Origin: Vibrio sp. 10N.261.45.E2
Lineage (GTDB): Bacteria > Pseudomonadota > Gammaproteobacteria > Enterobacterales > Vibrionaceae
NCBI RefSeq assembly: GCF_002875705.1
Contig: NZ_MCZZ01000069.1
Coordinates: forward strand, 1-64,000
DNA length: 64,000 nucleotides
Direction of reading: 5' to 3'
Part shown: positions 57,668-64,000 of the stretch, one piece after another
How positions within the stretch are numbered: the stretch's first letter is position 1
Layout of the letters: the number at the start of each line of letters is the position of its first letter
The notes under the pieces: model-generated
Database searches by the model: none
What the model was told of the DNA's origin: nothing
Seen by the model: the letters and a program-made list of their open reading frames with translations, nothing else
Program-made: the position numbers and the translations under genes

Positions 57668-59185
57668 ATGAGTTTGGCTCATGAATTAAGAGTATTAGAG
57701 TTAGAATCTCAAGTTGAGCTGCTAGAGCGCTTACAGCTTTTGACTAACTTTGGTTCAAACCTTGTGACGGTTGCTGGCAAAGCTGGCTCTGGTCGATCTT
57801 GGTTGGCTCAGCGTTATCTTGAAGCATGGTCGACAGAAAAAAATCAGTGTTTACTGCTTTGTCATCCAAGCCAAGACGATCAACAACGCCGCGCGCTTAT
57901 TCTTAGCCAAATTGTTTCTGACCCGCTATTTAATCAACATGATTCTTTATCAGATAGCCTGACAAGGTTACTGGATGGGGAGCCGTGTAATGTGGTTATC
58001 GTTGTTGATGATGCCCACCGACTCTCTGAGCTATTGGTATCCGAACTATGGATGTTGGTACTGGAAGCTCAATCAAACCCTCAATGGACGATCAATATCG
58101 TTCTCTTCTCGGATACTGGTCACTTAGACACGCTATTAACACGTCTGAGTTACGGCCAACAACACAAGCCTATCGATCTCGAGATCGATGATCTTTCGCA
58201 GCCAGAAGCTGAACATTTCTTTGAATCACTGGTGATTCGATATGTTGATGATGAGTCTGAAACTCGCGTGCGAAGTGCGTTTAATAAAGCGCAACCTCTG
58301 CCTGGTGAGTTAATGGCTTTAGGAGAATTGAAAGTGGAAAAAAGGATTATTATTCGCTCAATTATTGGCTCACCCATCAATATCGCGATTGTGGTGGCCT
58401 TGTTGTTGGTTTTAATTGGTGGTGGCTATTGGTGGATGTTCAGTCAACCAACCCCCGACGATAAAGCGCAGTCTCTTATTGCTCCGATTGAGCAGACAGC
58501 GATTCCGACTTTTGACGTGGAAAGCGGTGCTGAGCAAACTGGCGTCGATGGTATGGTAGATTCTGAAGCCGAAGCCGACATGAGTTACCAAGGTGCCGAT
58601 GATGACAGTTCGTCTCTGCCACCGACAGTCGTTGAAGAGACAGCCAGTGTTGGTGAAGTCGAGCAAGATCAACAGCGTGTCGTTATCACCTCTGATGTGG
58701 TTGATGCCCTGCTTGATGATAAACCTGAAAGCGCCAATACCAGTGCGATTGATGCTGCTGTTGAAGAAAACACAGGTGCCGAGGTTAGTTCACAATCAGA
58801 TGCGGAAAAAGTGGAGTTACAGCCTTCAGCTGATGAAGCAGCAGACTTAACACAGCCCACGCCACCAACTAAGAAAATCACTTTCTCATTTTCTCGCGAA
58901 GAGCTGCAAGCTATCTCACCGCGAGCTTATACCCTGCAGTTGAGTACGATGACCTCATTGGAAGACGTACAATCTTTCATTGAAGAATATGACCTTGAGA
59001 ACAAGGTTCGTATTTACCCAACACTTCGCAACGACACCAAGTGGTTTATTATTACTTATCAAGATTACCCAACGATTCAAGTGGCGAGAGACGCGGTAAG
59101 TGCGTTATCAAAACCACTTCAACAGTTGGAACCTTGGGCAAAATCGATGAATCAAGTGCATCGAGAGATAGAACGTGCGAAATAA
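57668..59185 (+). CDS. damX: Cell division protein DamX
   Basis: DamX is a SPOR-domain inner-membrane protein that collects at the septum. The 505-residue protein starts with an ATPase-like domain (P-loop VAGKAGSGRSWLAQ at about 36, VVIVVDDAHRL as Walker B), then one TM (about 235-257, IAIVVALLLVLIGGGYWWMF), a long acidic Ser/Asp/Glu linker (about 265-395) and a C-terminal SPOR domain (YTLQLSTMTSLEDVQSFIEE, WFIITYQDYPTIQVAR). The AAA-type front half is longer than the E. coli cytoplasmic part. It lies between aroB and dam as in enterics. Confidence 0.92.
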   Translation: MSLAHELRVLELESQVELLERLQLLTNFGSNLVTVAGKAGSGRSWLAQRYLEAWSTEKNQCLLLCHPSQDDQQRRALILSQIVSDPLFNQHDSLSDSLTRLLDGEPCNVVIVVDDAHRLSELLVSELWMLVLEAQSNPQWTINIVLFSDTGHLDTLLTRLSYGQQHKPIDLEIDDLSQPEAEHFFESLVIRYVDDESETRVRSAFNKAQPLPGELMALGELKVEKRIIIRSIIGSPINIAIVVALLLVLIGGGYWWMFSQPTPDDKAQSLIAPIEQTAIPTFDVESGAEQTGVDGMVDSEAEADMSYQGADDDSSSLPPTVVEETASVGEVEQDQQRVVITSDVVDALLDDKPESANTSAIDAAVEENTGAEVSSQSDAEKVELQPSADEAADLTQPTPPTKKITFSFSREELQAISPRAYTLQLSTMTSLEDVQSFIEEYDLENKVRIYPTLRNDTKWFIITYQDYPTIQVARDAVSALSKPLQQLEPWAKSMNQVHREIERAK

Positions 59186-59254
59186 CCCTGAGCTTAGCCT
59201 CAAAATATGTTACATTCCGCAGCCTTATTTTTGAGTTGATAGATAGAGCAGTAA

Positions 59255-60100
59255 ATGAAAAAGCAGCGTGCCTTTCTAAAATGGGCTGGTGGTAAATATG
59301 GCCTAGTTGAAGACATCCAACGTCACCTGCCACCTGCTCGTAAATTGGTAGAACCGTTTGTTGGTGCCGGCTCAGTATTCCTGAATACTGACTTTGAACA
59401 GTACCTGCTTGCAGATATCAATCCTGATCTTATCAACCTGTACAACCTACTTAAAACCGATCCTGAGACCTATATCTCGGAAGCGAAGCGCTGGTTCTGT
59501 CCTGAGAACAACCGTAAAGAAGCGTTCTTAGATATTCGCGCTGAGTTCAATGGTACAGACAACGTCATGTATCGTTCGTTGGCTTTCTTGTATATGAACC
59601 GATTTGGCTTCAATGGCCTATGTCGTTACAACAAGAAGGGCGGTTTTAACGTTCCATTTGGTTCTTATAAAAAACCTTACTTCCCAGAAGCTGAGCTGGA
59701 GTTTTTTGCCGAGAAAGCGAAAAAGGCCACCTTCGTCTGTGAGGGATACCATGAAACCTTTAGCCGCGCGCGCAAAGGCTGCGTGGTTTACTGTGATCCT
59801 CCGTACGCACCGCTATCGAATACCGCTAACTTTACCTCTTATGCAGGTAATGGCTTTAGCTTAGATGACCAAGCTGCACTGGCGGATGTTGCTGAAAAAG
59901 CAGCAATGGAACGCGGTATCCCTGTTTTGATTTCAAACCACGATACGACACTAACGCGTCGCTTATATCATGGTGCGGAGTTGAACGTGGTGAAGGTAAA
60001 ACGCACTATCAGCCGCAATGGCGCTGGGCGTAATAAAGTTGATGAGCTACTGGCGCTTTTCCATAAAGAGAAAAACCAGCAGCACGCATCAGCAGAGTAG
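59255..60100 (+). CDS. dam: DNA adenine methyltransferase (GATC)
   Basis: Dam methylates adenine in GATC and marks parental strands for mismatch repair and replication timing. The 281-residue alpha-class enzyme shows KWAGGKYGLVEDI (SAM site), FVGAGSVFLNT, FGFNGLCRYN and the catalytic VVYCDPPYAPL (DPPY). It sits in the aroKB-damX-dam-rpe-gph-trpS order conserved with E. coli, and no restriction gene is near, so it is the housekeeping enzyme. Dam is essential in V. cholerae. Confidence 0.97.
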   Translation: MKKQRAFLKWAGGKYGLVEDIQRHLPPARKLVEPFVGAGSVFLNTDFEQYLLADINPDLINLYNLLKTDPETYISEAKRWFCPENNRKEAFLDIRAEFNGTDNVMYRSLAFLYMNRFGFNGLCRYNKKGGFNVPFGSYKKPYFPEAELEFFAEKAKKATFVCEGYHETFSRARKGCVVYCDPPYAPLSNTANFTSYAGNGFSLDDQAALADVAEKAAMERGIPVLISNHDTTLTRRLYHGAELNVVKVKRTISRNGAGRNKVDELLALFHKEKNQQHASAE

Positions 60101-60304
60101 TAATGGTCAGAATATCCACCAAACTCATTAAATTGAGTGACCAGCGGATACTTTCTTAAACTAATCTTTCGAACTGCTAGGATCTGCTTAGGTGCTTAGG
60201 TAGAATTGCACACCAAATAGTCTTGGGATTGAGTCTTGTATTTGCGTATGAGATATCACCAAGGCGGTGACATTCGCAATTTACTTACTCTTAAGAGGTT
60301 TGGT

Positions 60305-60979
60305 ATGAAAGATTTTCTAATCGCTCCATCGATTTTGTCTGCAGATTTTGCTCGTCTTGGTGAAGACGTAGAAAAAGTACTCGCAGCTGGTGCTGATGTT
60401 GTGCACTTCGATGTGATGGACAACCACTACGTACCTAACCTGACTTTTGGCGCGCCTATCTGTAAAGCGCTGCGCGACTACGGCATTACTGCTCCTATCG
60501 ATGTTCACCTAATGGTTAAGCCAGTTGACAGCATTGTGCCTGAGTTTGCAAAAGCTGGCGCATCAATGATTACCTTCCATGTTGAAGCATCGGAACACAT
60601 TGACCGCACTCTACAACTGATCAAAGAACACGGCTGTAAAGCGGGTGTAGTTCTTAACCCAGCAACGCCTCTGTCTTGCCTAGATTACATTATGGATAAA
60701 GTAGACATGATTCTACTGATGTCTGTGAACCCTGGCTTCGGCGGTCAATCATTCATTCCTCACACGCTAGATAAGCTGCGTGCTGTTCGTAAGCTGATTG
60801 ATGAGTCAGGCCGTGACATTCGCCTTGAGATTGATGGCGGCGTGAAGGTGGATAACATCCGTGAAATCGCAGAAGCGGGTGCAGATATGTTCGTTGCGGG
60901 TTCTGCTATCTTCAATCAACCGGATTACAAAGAAGTGATTGATGAGATGCGTGCAGAGCTTGCAAAAGTAAACGCATAA
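60305..60979 (+). CDS. rpe: Ribulose-phosphate 3-epimerase
   Basis: Rpe interconverts ribulose 5-phosphate and xylulose 5-phosphate in the pentose phosphate pathway. From the ATG at 60305 (AAGAGG upstream) it has 224 residues; the longer frame from 60236 is unsupported. The TIM barrel shows [54 protein letters not shown] and [11 protein letters not shown]. It is 204 nt after dam. Confidence 0.97.
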   Translation: MKDFLIAPSILSADFARLGEDVEKVLAAGADVVHFDVMDNHYVPNLTFGAPICKALRDYGITAPIDVHLMVKPVDSIVPEFAKAGASMITFHVEASEHIDRTLQLIKEHGCKAGVVLNPATPLSCLDYIMDKVDMILLMSVNPGFGGQSFIPHTLDKLRAVRKLIDESGRDIRLEIDGGVKVDNIREIAEAGADMFVAGSAIFNQPDYKEVIDEMRAELAKVNA

Positions 60980-61005
60980 TCGTAAAACTACAGATAGATT
61001 GAATA

Positions 61006-61031
61006 TTAAGGGGCTCATTGGCCCCTTTTTT
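61006..61031 (+). terminator. Terminator between rpe and gph
   Basis: AAGGGGC (61008-61014) and GCCCCTT (61021-61027) pair around a 6-nt loop and run into T. It would reduce read-through into gph. Confidence 0.8.
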
Positions 61032-61081
61032 ACGTCTTATCGCTCAACTCATAAGACGAACATAATAAATAGGAAAGTAAG

Positions 61082-61768
61082 ATGTCATTAAGCTCAATAA
61101 AACTGATCGCCTTTGATTTGGATGGAACCTTGTTAGATAGCGTGCCTGATTTGGCCGTTGCCGCTGACCAAGCTTGTCAGGCGTTGGGCTTCCCTTCAGT
61201 GAGCGAAGAACAAGCTCGCGACTACGTAGGTAATGGTGCTGATGTGCTTATCGGGCGTTCACTCAGCCGTAACCTGACAGTTGACCCAAGCCTTGAGCCA
61301 GAGCTACTGAAAAAGGCGCGTATCCTGTTTGATGATTTCTACGAGCAGGGCGGTCACAAGCTGAGCCACCTTTACCCATCAGTAAAAGAGACGCTGGCAG
61401 AGTTGTACAAAGCGGGCTTTACTATGGCATTGGTAACTAACAAGCCATCGAAATTTGTACCCGACGTTCTAGCGCAACACGGTATCGATAAGTACTTTGT
61501 TGATGTTTTGGGCGGCGACTCTTTCCCAGAGAAGAAACCGAATCCAGTCGCACTGAATTGGTTGCTAGAAAAGCACAACGTTAAAGCGGAAGAGATGTTG
61601 ATGGTTGGTGATTCAAGCAACGACATTAAAGCGGCTAAGAATGCGGGTTGTCATTCGTTTGGTCTGACTTACGGCTACAATCACGGTGAGCCAATTTCAG
61701 CATCAAACCCTGACTATGTGGCGGATAACGTCGCGCAATTACTAGATGTCGTTCTAGTTTCAGCATAA
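61082..61768 (+). CDS. gph: Phosphoglycolate phosphatase
   Basis: Gph removes phosphate from 2-phosphoglycolate formed in DNA repair. The 228-residue HAD hydrolase shows motif I AFDLDGTLLDSVPDL, motif II LVTNKPSKFV, the Lys region and motif III/IV MLMVGDSSNDIKAAKNAG. Length matches E. coli (252) minus a short tail. AGGAAAG precedes the ATG. It sits between rpe and trpS as in enterics. Confidence 0.94.
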   Translation: MSLSSIKLIAFDLDGTLLDSVPDLAVAADQACQALGFPSVSEEQARDYVGNGADVLIGRSLSRNLTVDPSLEPELLKKARILFDDFYEQGGHKLSHLYPSVKETLAELYKAGFTMALVTNKPSKFVPDVLAQHGIDKYFVDVLGGDSFPEKKPNPVALNWLLEKHNVKAEEMLMVGDSSNDIKAAKNAGCHSFGLTYGYNHGEPISASNPDYVADNVAQLLDVVLVSA

Positions 61769-61826
61769 AGCGTACAAAAGTTAGCTAACCCACTAGCAAA
61801 ATACTTATCAATGAGTACACTGGATG

Positions 61827-61857
61827 AGCCGCGCAGAAAGAGCTGTGCGGCTTTTCT
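61827..61857 (+). terminator. Terminator of gph
   Basis: AGCCGCGCAG (61827-61836) pairs with CTGTGCGGCT (61843-61852; one G-U) around a 6-nt loop, followed by TTTC. Confidence 0.8.
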
Positions 61858-61919
61858 ATATTTAAGTTAAGAAGCTAAGCGTTCAATAAACTTAGCGAAT
61901 AAGCAAAGGAATTAAAACC

Positions 61920-62936
61920 ATGAGCAAGCCCATCGTATTGAGTGGTGTTCAACCATCTGGTGAACTAAGTATCGGTAACTACTTGGGTGCTCTACGTCAA
62001 TGGCAACAGATGCAAGATGATTACGATTGCCAATACTGTGTTGTAGACCTTCACGCAATTACGGTTCGCCAAGATCCGAAAGCACTGCATGAAGCGACTC
62101 TAGACGCACTAGCAATCTGTCTTGCTGTCGGTGTTGATCCAAAGAAGAGCACGCTATTTGTTCAGTCACACGTACCAGAGCATGCTCAACTTGGTTGGCT
62201 TCTTAACTGTTACACGCAAATGGGTGAACTGAGCCGTATGACTCAGTTTAAAGATAAGTCTGCACGTCACTCAAACGACGTAAACGTAGGCCTATACGAC
62301 TACCCAGTGTTGATGGCTGCAGACATCCTGCTTTACGGTGCTCACCAAGTGCCAGTAGGTAGCGACCAGAAACAACACCTAGAGCTAGCGCGTGATATCG
62401 CAACTCGTTTCAACAACATCTACGGTCCTGAAACGCCAATCTTCCAAGTGCCAGAACCTTACATTCCAACAGTGAATGCACGTGTAATGAGCCTGCAAGA
62501 TGCGACTAAGAAGATGTCTAAGTCGGATGATAACCGTAAGAACGTGATTACTCTGTTAGAAGAGCCTAAGTCGATCATCAAGAAGATCAACAAAGCGCAA
62601 ACGGATGCAGAAACACCGCCACGTATTGCTCACGACTGGGAAAACAAAGCGGGTATCTCTAACCTAATGGGTCTTTACTCAGCAGCGACAGGTAAAACGT
62701 TTGAAGAGATCGAAGCGCAATACCAAGGTGTTGAGATGTACGGTCCATTCAAGAAAGATGTAGGCGCAGCATTAGTTGAGATGCTTGAGCCGATTCAAGC
62801 TGAATACCACCGTATCCGTGCTGACCGTGCTTACATGGATACAGTAATGAAAGCGGGTGCTGAAAAAGCGTCTGAGCGTGCTGCAGTAACACTGAAAAAA
62901 GCATACGAAGCAGTAGGTTTTGTTACTCGCCCATAG
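61920..62936 (+). CDS. trpS: Tryptophanyl-tRNA synthetase
   Basis: TrpS charges tRNA-Trp. The 338-residue class I synthetase shows the HIGH-type motif in [49 protein letters not shown] read in part as [15 protein letters not shown], and [11 protein letters not shown] (KMSKS, about residue 198). It is full length. AAAGGAA precedes the ATG, and a small inverted repeat GCTAAG/CTTAGC (61874-61896) lies in the leader. Confidence 0.97.
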   Translation: MSKPIVLSGVQPSGELSIGNYLGALRQWQQMQDDYDCQYCVVDLHAITVRQDPKALHEATLDALAICLAVGVDPKKSTLFVQSHVPEHAQLGWLLNCYTQMGELSRMTQFKDKSARHSNDVNVGLYDYPVLMAADILLYGAHQVPVGSDQKQHLELARDIATRFNNIYGPETPIFQVPEPYIPTVNARVMSLQDATKKMSKSDDNRKNVITLLEEPKSIIKKINKAQTDAETPPRIAHDWENKAGISNLMGLYSAATGKTFEEIEAQYQGVEMYGPFKKDVGAALVEMLEPIQAEYHRIRADRAYMDTVMKAGAEKASERAAVTLKKAYEAVGFVTRP

Positions 62937-63320
62937 GGTGAACTAACACGACTCGCTTGAAAATTTGAGCCCAAAGTAGCTTTTGTTTACTTTGGGCTTT
63001 TTAATGCCCATTCCATTTACCTTCCTCGAACCCCCTTGTTTGAATTGATAATTTACGCAGTATCTGACTAGCATATCCATCATATTAATGCTGTGCAGGT
63101 GATCTTATTTAGCACTTCTGAACTTTATAAATTCATACTCATTTCTATATATGTTGGAAATATATAACGTGCCAAACAATTGATGATTCCAAAGTGATAA
63201 GTTCCTCATTTTCTTGCCAACTGACTTATTCCTTTCATAAATAAACCTGATAGTTACCACAAAATACATGACTGCCCATAGATGGCAGTGACTATAAATC
63301 AATGAACTCAGGTGAAACGG
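62937..63320. other. trpS-nuclease gap
   Basis: It contains the trpS terminator and about 320 bp of AT-rich DNA with no convincing gene; a minus-strand frame at 63105-63302 lacks an RBS and family features. It must hold the promoter of the secreted nuclease. Confidence 0.5.
62968..63003 (+). terminator. Terminator of trpS
   Basis: AGCCCAAAGTA (62968-62978) and TACTTTGGGCT (62988-62998) form an 11-bp stem with a 9-nt loop, followed by T. Confidence 0.9.
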
Positions 63321-64000
63321 ATGGCTCTTTTACACAAACCTTCATTGCTAGCAGTGGCAATTGGTAGCTTGTTAACCACAAGCGCACACGCTGATTTGTT
63401 TATTTCACAATATGTGGAAGGCGGCAGCTACAACAAAGCGGTTGAGATCGCCAATAACGGCGATAGCAGCATTAACTTAGATGGTTACTCACTGGCGAAG
63501 TCTGCCAATGGCAATGGATCATGGGGCGCCACTTTACCTTTAGATGGCCACGTTTTAGCGCCCGGTGAGGTGCTTGTTGTTGCTCATACCAGTGCTAGTG
63601 ATGAGATTAAGGCGGTCTCTGACATTCTAAATGCTTCATTGGCTAATCATAATGGTGACGACCCGCTAGCTATCTTGAATGCAGATGGTTCGGTGCATGA
63701 TGTTGTTGGTTTGATGGGCGATGTGGACTGGGGCAAAGATGTTACTTTGGTTCGTGCGACACAAACACCTTCTGCGACGTTTGATGCTTCACAGTGGGTA
63801 TCGCTACCAAAAGACAGTATTGAAGGGCTAGGTTCACTAGACAGTGTTGAGCTGCCAGAAGCCTTTATTTGTACAGAAGATGGCTCAGACCCGGTATTTA
63901 CCACCATTCAAGAGATCCAAGGCGAGGGTGCAACATCACCGTTCATCGATGGCTACCCGTACATCACCGACGATGAATACTTCGTAAAAGGTGTGGTTAG
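63321..64000 (+). CDS. Secreted nuclease, ExeM/Xds type (5' part)
   Basis: The gene runs off the right edge; 226 codons are present with no stop. The product has a signal peptide (MALLHKPSLLAVAIGSLL, cleavage near SAHA-D at about 24), then a lamin-tail domain (DLFISQYVEGGSYNKAVEI, GDDPLAILNADGSVHDVVG) and the start of an OB-fold region (FTTIQEIQGEGATSPFIDG). This order is typical of ExeM/NucH nucleases, such as the V. cholerae extracellular DNase Xds, whose endonuclease/exonuclease/phosphatase domain would follow outside the window. ATG at 63321 is chosen for AGGTG upstream; a GTG at 63312 is possible. Secreted DNases free nutrients from DNA and loosen biofilms. Confidence 0.85.
   Translation, partial: MALLHKPSLLAVAIGSLLTTSAHADLFISQYVEGGSYNKAVEIANNGDSSINLDGYSLAKSANGNGSWGATLPLDGHVLAPGEVLVVAHTSASDEIKAVSDILNASLANHNGDDPLAILNADGSVHDVVGLMGDVDWGKDVTLVRATQTPSATFDASQWVSLPKDSIEGLGSLDSVELPEAFICTEDGSDPVFTTIQEIQGEGATSPFIDGYPYITDDEYFVKGVV

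Noticed and set aside
59255..60100. Dam as part of a restriction-modification or defence system
   Set aside because: It sits in the conserved aroKB-damX-dam-rpe-gph-trpS order, and no restriction enzyme is nearby; it is the housekeeping methylase.
63105..63302. 65-codon minus-strand frame upstream of the nuclease gene
   Set aside because: AT-rich, no RBS, no domain, and it covers the region that must be a promoter.

Overview
The window is ordinary gamma-proteobacterial core chromosome, almost certainly the large chromosome of a Vibrio. The strongest markers are aphA (the PadR-family quorum-sensing regulator of vibrios), an argininosuccinate lyase fused to a GNAT acetyltransferase, a peroxiredoxin-glutaredoxin fusion next to oxyR, the mrcA/pilMNOPQ/aroKB/damX/dam/rpe/gph/trpS block, and an ExeM/Xds-like secreted nuclease at the right edge. 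AT-rich intergenic DNA and ATTCCCGA-type palindromic repeats would fit the Splendidus clade, but that last step is an impression, not shown by the sequence. I see no rRNA, tRNA, CRISPR array, insertion sequence, prophage or defence island.

Layout. 0.3-5.2 kb: yfcC-type carrier, dcuA and aspA (uptake and use of aspartate and C4-dicarboxylates), all on the minus strand. 5.5-11.2 kb: fxsA, trmL, sodA, the Cpx envelope-stress system (cpxA, cpxR, divergent cpxP) and fieF, with a clear Fur box before sodA and a CpxR box between cpxR and cpxP. 11.5-17.4 kb: glycolysis and gluconeogenesis (pfkA, tpiA, glpX) mixed with small conserved proteins, a SufR-like cysteine-rich regulator and zapB. 17.5-25.5 kb: a minus-strand run rraA, menA, hslUV (heat-shock promoter visible), ftsN, cytR, priA. 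25.8-33.2 kb: rpmE, a stand-alone malic enzyme and the methionine regulon metJ / metB-metL / metF with tandem Met boxes. 33.3-36.8 kb: aphA and ppc. 37-43.7 kb: the divergent argE / argCBGH cluster. 44-48.5 kb: two small genes, a flavoprotein disulfide reductase, the Prx-Grx fusion and divergent oxyR with a recognisable OxyR site. 48.6-63 kb: mrcA, then pilMNOPQ, aroK, aroB, damX, dam, rpe, gph, trpS reading rightward. 63.3 kb to the edge: the 5' part of a secreted nuclease gene.

How the parts connect. Several blocks answer to stress or nutrient signals that can be read from operators: Fur and a start-codon hairpin on sodA, CpxR on cpxRP, sigma-32 on hslVU, MetJ on metB/metJ/metF, OxyR on the oxyR/prx pair. 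Most transcription units end in strong hairpin terminators, many of them bidirectional between convergent genes.

I found no convincing undescribed multi-gene system. The best leads are regulatory or biochemical: a 13-bp perfect hairpin that buries the sodA ribosome site and start codon beside a Fur box; a 13-bp hairpin in the dcuA leader; a 20-bp palindrome and a short hairpin upstream of aphA; a disulfide reductase with a cysteine-rich C-terminal tail beside the Prx-Grx/oxyR pair; and a plus-strand terminator-like hairpin between cytR and priA where no plus-strand gene is known.
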